The notes beneath the pieces are model-generated. The model did not search any database. It worked only from the letters and a program-made list of their open reading frames with translations, and was not told where the DNA came from. A stretch of DNA of 64,000 bases from Nostoc sp. 'Peltigera membranacea cyanobiont' N6 (GTDB lineage Bacteria > Cyanobacteriota > Cyanobacteriia > Cyanobacteriales > Nostocaceae): NCBI RefSeq assembly GCF_002949735.1, contig NZ_CP026681.1, positions 6,014,501 to 6,078,500 of the forward strand. Direction: 5' to 3'. A program made the position numbers and the translations under genes. Shown here piece by piece: positions 8,400 through 19,900 of the stretch (position 1 is the stretch's first letter; each line of letters starts with the position of its first letter).

Positions 8400-9159
8400 A
8401 CCAAGACTAAAATTGTCGTATTATTCAATTGCAAAAGTTAAATAAGGTAAGACTTATAATAAATAGATAGAGTTTCATTCAAAACCGTCGTTCTTAAAGA
8501 TGATTTAGTCATTATTCGCTGTCGTAATTTTACTATTAATGCTAAATAGTTTATAGTAAATCTACTTCATTTTGTTGGTAAAAAGAAGACTTTAAGCCTT
8601 TTGTATAAAGTTTACAGACACATTTGCCGTTCTAGTTTTTCTTATACAGATGCATTTATGAAGTATTTTAAATACATCCAAAAAGTCCATCAAATTGTCA
8701 AAAAAAATGGAATTATATTGCACACAAAAAAGCCTATTGTTCAGATAGATTATCGGTGCTAAATGTTTAATAATAAAATCCAATTACAATAATCAATATT
8801 TATATATAGATTATGATTGCGTTAAAGTATAATTTTAAATCTTTACTCGTTTTATTTCGCAACCTAATATTTTCCTAAACTCAACCGGAGTTGAATTTAT
8901 TCCGCTTGTATTTATGTTTGGGTAATACTTTGAGAAATCGGATTAAAATAGCCTAAATAATTGTTCATTTGAAAGGAATCTATCTATTTTAAAAATAAAA
9001 TCATCCATCTCTGCTATTTTTGACCTACTGATTTTGCGTAAAACCAATGGAGGGAACTGATTAATCATATAGACGTGGCAGATTAAGCCCATAACACTTA
9101 ACTTTTGCCTGCATCATAACTGTACAAGTGCAATTAGTTTAGTAATGACATACAGCAGA

Positions 9160-9175
9160 ATTCTGAATTCAGAAT
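9160..9175. promoter_or_regulatory. 16-base perfect palindrome upstream of the regulator gene
   Basis: ATTCTGAATTCAGAAT is a perfect palindrome about 150 bases before the start of the response regulator. It could be an operator, but palindromes containing GAATTC are also part of dispersed repeats in this genome. Confidence 0.3.
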
Positions 9176-9327
9176 GGGCTATGTCCTGCTGCGCTAACAG
9201 GATTAAAACACGCTTGATACCTGGGTAACAGACAAATCCTTATGTACCTCACCAACTTGAAATCTGCTGTATAACCCTATGTCAAGCAAAGCTAGTATTA
9301 TTAATTACAATATTTTCGGAGAAGAGT

Positions 9328-10164
9328 GTGAAAAAAATTCTGGTGATTGAAGATACAGCCTCAACCCGAAACCTTTTTTTAGAAGGCATAAAAGCTAAAG
9401 GTTTTTACACTATAGGTGCTGAAAACGGTCTTATCGGTGTCCAGCGGGCAAACGAAGAGTTACCCGATTTGATTGTCAGCGAGATTATGATACCAAAACT
9501 CAATGGTTATAGCGTCCTGACAATGCTGCGCCAAAATCCTCTTACAGCAACTATCCCCTTTATTTTTGTCACTGTCAAAATGACTCGGACTGATATTCGC
9601 AAAGCTATGGAATTGGGAGCAGATGACTATCTTACTAAGCCCTGTACGGTAGAGGAATTATTGACAGCGATCGCCGCCTGCTTGGAAAAACGAGCCTCCC
9701 TCCAACAGCAGTACGCTGTACAGCCCCAGACAGTTGCAGAACCACCACTAACCGACATCATAAAACCGACTGCCTTTGAGCGCATATTTCCGCCCGACCA
9801 CCAGTTAAATAAGGTCTTCAGCTTCATTGAGGCCAATTATCACCGTGCGATTACCCTAAGGGACGTAGCTGTTGCAGTCGGTTACTGCCCAACTTACTTG
9901 ACTAACCTGGTGCAAAAACAAACGGGACGAACAGTGCAAAATTGGATTATTCAGCGCCGAATGCTAGCAGCACGTTCCTTGCTCTTAGAAACCGATCAGA
10001 AAATTGAGGCGATCGCTACATTGGTAGGCTATCAGTGTATGGTTCATTTCTTCCGCCAGTTTCGCCAACATCACGGTACAACTCCCCAAGCCTGGAGAAG
10101 GGCGAGTGCAACTAGCTCGCTTCAGAAACATGAGCGAAGTAATTGTTATGAGACTCCGATTTGA
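9328..10164 (+). CDS. Response regulator with AraC-type DNA-binding domain
   Basis: A 278-residue protein with a receiver domain (residues 1-122) and an AraC/XylS double helix-turn-helix (about 160-262; FIEANYHRAITLRDVAVAVG and AARSLLLETDQKIEAIATLVGY). The start is GTG at 9328, with GGAG six bases upstream. The receiver keeps the acidic pocket (IED, 7-9), the conserved Thr (FVT) and Lys (TKP). The phosphate-accepting Asp is replaced by Glu52 in VSEIMIP, a change that often mimics the phosphorylated state. It faces the biosynthetic cluster and is its likely pathway activator. Confidence 0.9.
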   Translation: MKKILVIEDTASTRNLFLEGIKAKGFYTIGAENGLIGVQRANEELPDLIVSEIMIPKLNGYSVLTMLRQNPLTATIPFIFVTVKMTRTDIRKAMELGADDYLTKPCTVEELLTAIAACLEKRASLQQQYAVQPQTVAEPPLTDIIKPTAFERIFPPDHQLNKVFSFIEANYHRAITLRDVAVAVGYCPTYLTNLVQKQTGRTVQNWIIQRRMLAARSLLLETDQKIEAIATLVGYQCMVHFFRQFRQHHGTTPQAWRRASATSSLQKHERSNCYETPI

Positions 10165-10981
10165 TTTTTGCAAACATCTTGAGGCTGAAAAGCCCGTTTT
10201 ATCAGGGTTTAATTTGAAATATTGTTCGCAAATCACACAAGAGTCTTATAGTTCTATCAAAGTATAAGTTATTGCTACCTCGTTTTAAGTCTTATAAACT
10301 AGTAGTAAGTTGCAGTTCTACTCATGGTGAAAATGCGTTTTACCTATTCTTAACTTTGTGGGCATAAATAAATGTAAAGGTGCAATTAGTTGCGTTTCTA
10401 CCAACTATATTTTTAGCATTAGCTATTAGCTACTAGCTATGAACATTTCTATTTATCTATGCCCTCTTAATGAGCATTACGTTTTTTAGCAATATTTTTG
10501 CTCTCAAGCTCTATGAAAATCGTCAATCCAAAGACATACTAAATCAGGTTACAAGATTACTAATCCAATTTCTACTCATTCTCAACTCATGCGAAGCTCT
10601 TAAAAATGCTAAGACCTATATATGGCAGAATTTTCCAGACTATCTTGCCTAAAATTACATGCAAGTAGATCGGCGTAAAAATTTGTTTTTGGGATAAAGC
10701 AGAAGGCAGGCGTGAAGAGGGTTTTAGTCTAGTTTATCTTTCTTCACATAGTTCGCTTTTATTGGGAAAATTTCCTTATCTCGGTTCTATACCTTTAACG
10801 CAATAACTCTAGATTTAGTCAGAGCCATGAAATTTTATAAAAACAGTAGTTTTGCAAGGCGCTGGCAAAACTACTGTTTTAACACCTGATATTTCTGTGA
10901 ATATATAATTTCATCTGCCAATAGTGTTTTGACACCAAAACATTAAAACTATCTCAAAATTCCTCAAGGAGAATTCAGCAA
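10165..10981. other. Intergenic region before asnB
   Basis: About 0.8 kb without a convincing gene; one 60-codon AT-rich frame near 10470-10652 is not protein-like. It contains the 16-bp inverted repeat at 10840-10880. The asnB ribosome binding site AAGGAG lies about 10 bases before the ATG. Confidence 0.6.
10840..10880 (+). promoter_or_regulatory. Strong hairpin in the asnB leader region
   Basis: AAAACAGTAGTTTTGC (10840-10855) is perfectly inverted at 10865-10880 across a 9-base loop. The stem ends in TTTT, so it could be a terminator for upstream transcription, an attenuator, or an operator. Its right half, extended to ACTACTGTTTTAACACCT, recurs almost unchanged before the aldehyde dehydrogenase gene. 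Confidence 0.6.
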
Positions 10982-12907
10982 ATGTGTGGAATTGTGGCAT
11001 TATTCTCAAGACAAGAACCAATTTCCGAGACTTCTTTGAAGCGAGGAATAGATAGCCTGTATCATAGAGGGCCCGATGCACAGAAAATTTGGATTTCTGA
11101 TGATGGCAGAGTCGGTTTAGGACATAGAAGACTTAGTATTATTGACCTCACTAGTGGAGACCAACCAATTAGCAATCAAGATGACACACTGCATATTATT
11201 GCTAATGGAGAGTTTTATGATTTTGAGCGGATACAGCAGGACTTGAAGCAAAAAGGATATAACCTGCGAACACACTCCGACAGCGAAATTGCTATTCATT
11301 TATATAACGAGTTTGGGACTCAATGCCTCCACCATTTGCGGGGTGAGTTTGCTTTTGTAATCTGGGATGAGCGCAATCAAACACTCTTTGCCGCTCGCGA
11401 TCGCTTTGGCATCAAGCCTCTTTACTACACCATGCATGGTGATACACTCTACTTGGCTTCAGAAGTCAAAGCTTTGCTTGCTGCGGGTGTTCCGGCTAAC
11501 TGGGATCGTGAATTTTGGTTTCGAGCCGATCTTGGACTCTTTAGCCCAGACCGGACTTTCTTCAAGAACATATATCAAGTACCACCGGGACATTTTTTAC
11601 TCGCATCCGATACCAATATCCAACTGCATCGTTACTGGGATTTTGATTACCCCATCGCTGGGGATGCACAACCCCAACAAAGCGTAGAAGATTACATTGA
11701 ACAAGTTCGCCATACTTTAAACGAGTCTGTAAAACTGCGGCTAAGAGCAGATGTACCTGTAGGTTGTCACTTGAGTGGAGGAATTGATTCATCTGCGGTG
11801 TTAGGAATTGCAGCTACTCATGCAACAGAACCAATTACAGCATTTACCCTCGCCTTCGATCACGAAGACTACAACGAAGAAGCTTTCGCTCGTGAAGCAG
11901 TAGCAAAAGCTGGAGCAAACCATCAAATTATTCCCATTACTCAATCTGACTTAGCTGAACATTTTGCAGATGCTATTTGGCACTGTGAAATGGTCTGTAT
12001 CAATGCTGGTGCTGCTGCTAAGTACCTTTTGAGCCGAGCAGTACAGAATGCAGGTTACAAAGTTGTCCTCACAGGTGAAGGCGCTGACGAAATCTTTGGA
12101 GGCTATGTGCATTCGCTGATGGACATGTTGCGTTACAACACCAAGGGTCAAGATGAGCAGACTATCAAGCATATCTTAGAAGAATTAAAGCGTAACAACC
12201 AAGTCTCTGCCGCAGCAGGTTTCTTACCTGAAGAAATATCCAAACCTTTAGCTAATGTCGAACGCCTTTTAGGCTTTGTACCCACCTGGATTGAAGCTAA
12301 TGCCAAAGGATATGCTAAATCTCTTTCTCTGTACTCGACCGCATTTATGGCTCACTTTGGCCAACAAGATGCATATCGTATGTTCTTTAACGAAATCGAT
12401 GTAAAAGGACAACTTGCAAAGCGAGAGCCTGTTCATCAGTCTCTTTATTTATGGTCTAAAACTGTTTTACCCTACTTATTTAGAATTTTGGGAGATGGCG
12501 CAGAGATGGCCCATTCTACCGAAGGGAGACTGCCATTTTTAGATCATTTAGTTGTGGAAGCAGTCCGTAATATTCCTGTTTCATTCAAGATTCGCGGCAT
12601 GAATGTCAAGTATATATTGCGAGAAGCAGTCAAACCTTACCTTCCAGATACGATCTATAACCGCAAAAAGCATCCATTTTTTGCACCGCCTTCCACATTG
12701 AAGCAGAGTGAACCTCTATACCAACTCATCCAAGACACCCTACGTAGTTCAGCATTCGCTTCTGTTCCCTTTTATAACCAACCAGCAGTAATTCAATTCC
12801 TTGACCAAATACCAGAGATGAATGAAAACCAACTTGCTTCTATAGATCCTACATTGATGAAGATGCTCAGTACTTGTATTCTCCAAGAGCGGTTCAGCCT
12901 CACATAA
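10982..12907 (+). CDS. asnB: Asparagine synthase-like glutamine-dependent amidotransferase
   Basis: A 641-residue class II amidotransferase. Cys2 (MCGIVALFS) is the nucleophile that hydrolyses glutamine. The glutaminase domain covers roughly residues 1-210, with HRGPD and GHRRLSIID motifs. The synthetase domain follows, with the ATP-binding SGGIDSS at 265-271. In primary metabolism such enzymes make asparagine; in secondary metabolism they convert carboxylic acids to amides by the same acyl-adenylate chemistry. It opens the plus-strand cluster and lies upstream of the PKS, so an amide-forming tailoring role is likely (inference). All catalytic motifs appear intact. Confidence 0.88.
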   Translation: MCGIVALFSRQEPISETSLKRGIDSLYHRGPDAQKIWISDDGRVGLGHRRLSIIDLTSGDQPISNQDDTLHIIANGEFYDFERIQQDLKQKGYNLRTHSDSEIAIHLYNEFGTQCLHHLRGEFAFVIWDERNQTLFAARDRFGIKPLYYTMHGDTLYLASEVKALLAAGVPANWDREFWFRADLGLFSPDRTFFKNIYQVPPGHFLLASDTNIQLHRYWDFDYPIAGDAQPQQSVEDYIEQVRHTLNESVKLRLRADVPVGCHLSGGIDSSAVLGIAATHATEPITAFTLAFDHEDYNEEAFAREAVAKAGANHQIIPITQSDLAEHFADAIWHCEMVCINAGAAAKYLLSRAVQNAGYKVVLTGEGADEIFGGYVHSLMDMLRYNTKGQDEQTIKHILEELKRNNQVSAAAGFLPEEISKPLANVERLLGFVPTWIEANAKGYAKSLSLYSTAFMAHFGQQDAYRMFFNEIDVKGQLAKREPVHQSLYLWSKTVLPYLFRILGDGAEMAHSTEGRLPFLDHLVVEAVRNIPVSFKIRGMNVKYILREAVKPYLPDTIYNRKKHPFFAPPSTLKQSEPLYQLIQDTLRSSAFASVPFYNQPAVIQFLDQIPEMNENQLASIDPTLMKMLSTCILQERFSLT

Positions 12908-13254
12908 GCTATTGTTTGAAGCTGTGATGGGCAGAAAATATTAGGCTGTTTGCATAAATGATATTAGAGAGATTGAAGAATAGTGTAGGAGGATATTTTG
13001 AAGTTGGGGGCTGTTGTCAAAAAACTCACTAGGCTAATCGCTTCAGAATAAAGCTACCAACACCTTTTAGGCAAATAACTAAAGTACTAGTACCGCAGGG
13101 CGGAATTCGTAATTCGTAATTCGTAATTACTGTAACGTAAGGGTTTCATTGATTTGGAATGGTTGGTTTATTTACGCCGTGTTGTACTAGTAATTTGACC
13201 TGGGAACTGTAGTAATTGATTGCACACCTCTAAATTAGAGAAAGGTAAAGAGTC
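12908..13254. other. Intergenic region with short tandem repeats
   Basis: About 350 bases between asnB and the DUF302 gene. No gene is seen. It contains three ATTCGTA units at 13105-13128, and AGAAAGG just before the next ATG serves as its ribosome binding site. Confidence 0.6.
13105..13128. repeat. Short tandem repeat (ATTCGTA)3
   Basis: Three heptamer units followed by a partial unit. The same heptamer is repeated four times at 59951-59981. Heptamer STRR repeats are a known feature of heterocystous cyanobacterial genomes. Confidence 0.9.
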
Positions 13255-13755
13255 ATGGAAACCGTCATAGAAACCGTCAATTTTACAGCAACTCGTGTAA
13301 TTGTTACTTCTGAAAAGTCATTTGAAGAAGTAACCAATAAGATCGAAACCATTAATGGTAAAAGTGACAACACGCTTTTTCAGCAAATGATTGGTGCCAA
13401 GCAATCCTTTGAACAAATCAAAAGTGGAATTGAATCGATGATTGGTGAAAGTGGTTTTATGATATTTTCACAAGTCGAACATGGCAAACTCATGTCTCTT
13501 GCCGGCAAAAACAAAAAGGCCAAACTCTACATAATTGGTAATCCATTAATAGCTAACCAAATGTTTGAACAAAATCCTGCCGTTGGTCTTTATGTTCCAT
13601 TAAGACTATTTGTCTACGATGACTACAATGGCAAGACCCATGTTGCTTACGACAAACCATCATCGCTGCTTGGTCAATTCCCCAACGAAAAGATTTCAAC
13701 AATTATGCAAATGCTCGATCAAAAGTTTGAAGAAATGATCGGGATAGCTACTTAG
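13255..13755 (+). CDS. DUF302 family protein
   Basis: A 166-residue protein whose C-terminal part matches the DUF302 fold: FMIFSQVEHGKLMSLAGKN, then AKLYIIGNPLIANQM, then VGLYVPLRLFVYDDYNGKT and VAYDKPSSLL. The function of DUF302 is unknown; some members act with redox or heme-related systems. There is no signal peptide. It sits between asnB and the PKS in the same orientation, so it may be part of the cluster, but it is separated by 347 and 200 bases and may have its own promoter. Confidence 0.8.
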   Translation: METVIETVNFTATRVIVTSEKSFEEVTNKIETINGKSDNTLFQQMIGAKQSFEQIKSGIESMIGESGFMIFSQVEHGKLMSLAGKNKKAKLYIIGNPLIANQMFEQNPAVGLYVPLRLFVYDDYNGKTHVAYDKPSSLLGQFPNEKISTIMQMLDQKFEEMIGIAT

Positions 13756-13810
13756 TAATTATTGTGTAACCATCCTCAACTGCGAGAAACGCATGAAAAA
13801 GTAACTACCG

Positions 13811-13831
13811 AGTAGGGAGTAGGGAGTAGGG
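13811..13831. repeat. Short tandem repeat (AGTAGGG)3
   Basis: Three perfect heptamer units in the 200-base gap between the DUF302 gene and the PKS gene; another STRR-class repeat. Confidence 0.9.
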
Positions 13832-13955
13832 AAGACAAGATTTCTACTTTCTGTTTTCAAGTCAATAGCATTAACTTGACAATCAAACTTGAGCATCAGA
13901 ATCAAATTTTTCTTAATTTATTCAATTTTGTGCTTGAAGCAAAGTTATTACAGAT

Positions 13956-16900
13956 ATGCACATAGAAGGATCTCAACCTAGAATTGCGGTTATTGGTATG
14001 GGGTGTTGGTATCCTGGCGCAAGGGATTTACGACAACTCTGGGAAAACATCCTTTCGCGGCGACGACAATTTAGAGAATCCCCAGATCGGCGATTACCAC
14101 TTGCAGATTATTACGATCCAGACCCGACGGTTCCAGACAAAACCTACGGGAAACGGATGGCTGTAATTGAGGGTTTTGAGTTTGATTGGGCAAGTAAGCG
14201 CATTCCTAAAACTGTAGTAGAGACAGCAGATATCGCTCACTGGGTAGCATTAGAAGTAGCGATCGCAGCTTTAGAGGATTCAGGTTATACACGGGCAAAT
14301 GTTCCGGGCGAACGTACAGGGGTAATCCTCGGTAACTCCTTAACAGGAGAACAAACACGCTCTAACAACATGCGACTACGCTGGCCATTTATCCAACGGG
14401 TAATACATGCAGCGGCAAAGGCGAAAGGTTTACCATTGCAAGTCATAGATGAACTGGCAATAGCAATGCAAGAATACTACAAGTCAGTATTCTCACCATT
14501 TACCGAAGACACATTATCCGGCAACCTTTCTAATACTATTGCTGGGAGAATTTGTAACTTTTTTAACTTTCATGGCGGTGGTTATACAGTAGATGGAGCT
14601 TGTTCTTCGTCCTTAATTGCCGTTGCCACTGCTGCTAACGCTTTAAGCAACGGCGACCTCGATTTGGCTCTGGCTGGTGGTGTAGATATTAGTCTAGACA
14701 CCTTTGAACTAGTAGGATTTGCCAAAACAGGTGCCCTGACTAGCAAAGATATGACCGTTTACGATAAAAAAGCCAGTGGCTTTATCCCTGGAGAAGGGGC
14801 TGGCTTCATCGTTTTGAAACGCTTAGAAGATGCTCGCGCTGACAATGATTATATCTATGCAGTGTTGAATGGATGGGGGATATCATCTGATGGCAAAGGA
14901 GGTCTAACAGCTCCGAGTCGGGAAGGACAAGCTAAAGCACTACGCCGTGCTTATAACCGAGCCGGTTATAGCTTAAATAACGTTGATTTTATAGAAGGTC
15001 ATGGTACAGGGACACCAGTAGGCGATCGCGTCGAACTAGAAGGTATTGCCCTAGCTATGGGTGCAAACAGTGAAACACCTTCCCGCTCTTGTGGTATTAC
15101 CTCTTTCAAATCCCTAGTTGGGCATACCAAAGCCGCAGCAGGCATTGGAGGGTTCATCAAAGCTGTTATGGCTGTTAACCGCCGAGTAATACCGCCATTA
15201 GCTGGCTGCAATGAGCCAAACGAAGTATTTGACAAAGCCGCCCACTGTCTTTACCCAGTGCTTCAAGGAGAAGTTCGCCAGACAACAGATACACTCCGGG
15301 CTGGAGTCTCTGCAATGGGATTTGGCGGCATCAATTGCCACGTCACTTTAGAATCTGGCGATGCTCCTGCTACTCAACTTGAACCGTTAATTGATGAGCA
15401 GGCTTTGTTAGTTTCTGCTCAAGAAACAGAGATTTTTGTCTTGAGTGCAGCATCAATCCCAGCTTTATTACAAAGCATAGATGCATTACTTCCGAAAGTA
15501 CCAGGATTGAGTTTAAGCGAACTAATTGATCTAGCTGCACATCTTGCTCAACAACTAAACCAACAACAACCAGTACGAGCAGCACTCATCGCCCGTTTAC
15601 CTGAAGAGTTGGTTGAACGTCTGAGTTTCTTACAAGAATTATTGAACGCTAAACCATTGGCTCAGGGAGAAATAATCCTCAACCCGCAGCAAGGAATTTG
15701 GATTGGCAATCAAGTCCAGCAAAGCCGCATCGGTTTTCTCTTCCCCGGTCAAGGTTCTCAAAAATTGAATATGGCCCGTACCCTCGTACAACGCTTTAGC
15801 TGGGCCAAAGAACTAGTGAATCAAGCTGACAAATGGCTGCAAGAAATTGCTGCCCCAAGTATTAGTGAGTCGATCTATAAATCTGTAGATCGGGCTATTA
15901 ATCAAGAGCAGTTTGAAGAATGGTCTCAGAAAATTGCCCAAACTGAAATCGCTCAACCAGCCATTTGCCTCGCTTCTCTCCTGTGGATGCACTACCTCCA
16001 ACATCTAGGATTAAAGCCGATCGCTGTAGGTGGTCATAGCCTGGGGGAACTAACTGCTTTTCACGCCGCAGGTGCGTTTGACGAGCAAACTTTGATTTGT
16101 TTAGCTGCTGTTCGCGGACGTGCCATGTCTGCTTCTGGGCAAGGTATGACAGGAAGCATGGTAAGTATTGCTTGCTCTCGCGACAAAGCCGAGGAATTAT
16201 TAAAACAAGTCAATGGCTATGCCGTGATTGCAAATATCAATAGTCCCACACAGATAGTCATCTCTGGCGAACACTTGAGCATTGAGCAAGTAATTGAACT
16301 GGCCTCTGCCCAAGAAATCAAGACATACAAGCTTCCAGTTTCTAATGCTTTTCACTCTCAACTTGTTTCGGAAGCTGCCGAATATCTACACAACTATGAA
16401 CTAGTTCCAGATACACTCTCGAAGACCACTATAGACCTTGTTTCATCTGTAGATGGCAAACAGCCGCCAACAGGATTGCAATTGCGCGACCACTTTGCCC
16501 ATCAGGTACTAGCGCAAGTGGACTTTGTATCGCTGGTGAAAACTTTAGAGCAGACATGCGACCTGCTAATAGAAGTTGGCCCAGGAAAAGTACTCTCTGG
16601 ATTGGTAAGCGACATCAACGGGTTGCAAGGGCTGCAATGTCTGCCTGTGGAAGCTAAACCTGGATTTGACCAGTCGTTAAACATGATGTTAGCTAACGTA
16701 TTTGCTCGTGGTCATAACATCAACTGGGAAGCACTTTACGAAGGTCGGCTTATACGTTCTTTTGTACCAGCCTCAGAACGCATCTTCATCGACAATCCTG
16801 TAGAACGACCATTTCATGTATCTGCAACGCACTCATCTCCATCCTTGGAAATTACTTCTGAAAGCTTGCTGAATTATTCAGTGTTTGGCAAACATAACCA

Positions 16901-19900
16901 TATTTCACCAGAGGTGCTGCAAGATTATTTAGCTCGACGCGGTAATTTTATTGCTGAAGTTATCCGAGCCGATCTGCAAACTCTGCCTTTAGTCGCAACT
17001 CCTCAAAATGCTGCCAGAACAACTCACACAGTTAATGGTAATGGCTTTCATACTGCTATTTCTACCTTACTTAAGCCTGGGGAAACCAATGGCATTGTGG
17101 CAAATGGTAATCAGAGTGTTGAGTTTTTATTGGCAGACTTGATTGTTCAACAAACAGGATATGTCAAAGAAAGTATCACAGCAGAATTGCGATTACTTGA
17201 CGATCTCAATCTGGATTCCATCAAAGCCGGTGAAATTGTCGCAGAAGCCGCCAAGCTATATGGTGTCGCCGGGAAAATTGATCCACCTGCTTTAGCTAAT
17301 GCCACCATTCAAGAGATTGCCGAAACGATTCGCAGTTTTATGTCAAACGATCGCACTCCGAATGGTAATCAAGCAGCTTCTTTAGTATCGACGATGGGTA
17401 CAACCGATGCGATCGCCTCCTCACTGACCGACCTGATTATCCAACAAACAGGGTATGTCAGAGAAAGTATCACAGCAGAATTGCGGTTACTCGACGATCT
17501 CAACCTCGACTCCATCAAAGCCGGTGAAGTTGTCGCAGAAGCCGCCAAGCTATTTGGGGCTGCTGGGAAAATTGACCCGCCTTCTCTAGCCAATGCCACG
17601 ATTCAAGAGATTGCTGAAACAATTCATAATTTCATCCCAAATAATAACGGGAATGGAATTAAAATCTCAGAACCGATCTCAAAAGTTTCTTTAAAGCAAG
17701 ATTTCAAAAATCAAAACAACGGCAAAACACCAGCAGGCGGCCCAGAATTAACACGTAAGCAACTGGTGCGTGATTACATCATCCAAAATGTTCCAGAGGA
17801 ACTTCCCTCAGTTGCTTTAGGCAGACAGATGGCAGAAAACTGGAGGACTGCAAATGTGCTGATTCTTTACGAATTCAGTAATGCAGACAAAATAGCAGTC
17901 TTGTGCGATCGGCTTCGCACTCAAGGCGCTCAAGTTCAAAGTGTAACCTTTGCAGAAGTCAGCCCTCAGACACTAACTAATAACGTCGATGTAACTCACT
18001 TCATTGCAGTATTGCCTTGTACACCCAATACCCAATTGTCGTCAGAAGCCCGTTTGATTGGCATGATTGAACGGTTACGCAGTGTCGCCACTCCACCTCT
18101 AGCATCCCGTGACCATACAACAGTCGCTTATGTCCAATTTAGTGGAGGATATTTTGGAGCGCAACTACCACTAGCGGATATTGAACAATGCTGTACAGTT
18201 GGCTTTGCAGCGAGTTTACATCTAGAACGAATCGATCTCAAAGTTCGGGTAGTTGATTTCTCTCCCACAGTAGATCCCAGCAGTCTGGCAGAATGTGTCT
18301 TCAGAGAACTCTCTACTCCCCATGTTTATACAACTGTAAGTTACGATGCCGATCTCAAGCGCTACGTTCCTCGGCCTCAGGTGCAACAACCGGTGGATTA
18401 TCTAGACCGTCAAATTACTTGGTCATCTAAGGATGTCATCCTCGTCACGGGTGGAGCAAAAGGCATTACTGCCGAGTGTGCCCTGGCTCTAGCTAAAGAC
18501 ACAGGTATCCGTGTGGCACTTGTAGGACGTTCACCTCATCCCGATGACAACATTCAACAAAGTAGTAGTTCTGATATTACCCGTACTCTTGGGCGCTTTT
18601 ATGCGGAAGGACTAACCTGCCACTACTATGCATGTGACGTTGCTGACTACCAAGCAGTAGTAAATCTCTTGCAAAAAGTCAGACAAGAGCTAGGTGAGAT
18701 ATCAGGAGTAATTCATGGAGCCGCCCTCAATAAGCCAAGACTGATTGAGCAAGTTTCTACAGAAGCAGCATTTGATGAAATCAGTCCTAAACTTCTCGGT
18801 TTGATTAATCTATACAAAGCACTGGAAGCTACACCACTGAAGCTTTTCGCCGGTTTTTCCTCGGTCATCGGCTTTACAGGAATGCAACGCAATGCTTGGT
18901 ATGGCTTCTCTAATGAAACTTTGGATCTGATTTTACGCCGTTTTAAAGCTCAATACCCTCAAACCGCCGTGATTTCAATGGCATATAGTGTCTGGGAAGA
19001 GGTAGGAATGGGAGCGCGGATGGGCAGCGTTCGGAGCTTGAACAAAATGGGTATTAGTGCCATTCCCAAAGATGCAGGCGTTAGTCGATTCTTGCATCTA
19101 ATCAAAAATGAACCCGCAGATTTGCGAGTTGCGATCGCAGCACCAATGCAAACCTTAGCTGCTTTTGAATCGAGTGGTTTTGATACCTGGTATCCAGGAT
19201 TGTTCTCACCTCCTGCTTCGTCGAAGTTTTTAGAGAAGATTCTGATTTATCAACCAGGTGTAGAGGTTGTTCTGAGAGCGCACCTCAATCTTGAGCAGGA
19301 TTCATACTTACAGGATCATCTCTATAAAGGTTCATATCTGTTCCCGACTGTATTCGGTTTGGAAGCTATGGCCCAAGCAGTTGCCTATGTCACTGGCAAA
19401 GATTCCTTACCAACTGTGCAGATAAAAGATATTCGTTTGGAACGTCCGATTGTTGTAGCTCCTGACAAAGGAGTGGACATAGAAATTCATGCAGAGGTAC
19501 TTGAGCGAGAACTAAAAAACGATCCACAGCAAGTTTATGTAACTATCAAAACCGAACAGACAGGATTTGCCATCAGCCATTTTTCAGCCACATTTTTACT
19601 AGGTGTTGAAATTAATTCATCTGTAGAACAGGTTGAACTTCCAGAAGTACCTCTAGATATTGAGCCGAAAGCGGATCTTTATAGTTGGTTACTGTTCCAA
19701 GGCCCCAAGTTTCAGCGTTTACAACAGATTTATAGCCTGAATTCCCACAGGTGTGTATTCAAAACCCACAGAAACTTGTATTCTGCCCAGGAGCAAGAAC
19801 AATCTTTAGATAGAGCGCAAGGGCCTTTCTTGCTCGGAGATCCTTATTGCAGAGACTCATTGCTGCAAGCTGGACAACTAGTAATTCCGCAGGATCTTTG

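Larger units (their letters stand above)
7710..9327. other. Long AT-rich intergenic region
   Basis: About 1.6 kb with only short, AT-biased open frames that show no protein-like features. It holds the marR promoter at its left end, a Pho-box-like triplet (8370-8399) and a 16-base palindrome (9160-9175). It separates the exporter operon from the biosynthetic cluster. Confidence 0.6.

Noticed and set aside
7863..8783. Two short minus-strand frames (68 and 63 codons) in the long intergenic region
   Set aside because: AT-driven composition rich in Phe, Leu, Ile and Lys, no ribosome sites and no protein-like pattern.
10470..10652. 60-codon frame before asnB
   Set aside because: AT-rich, no ribosome binding site, and no recognisable motif.
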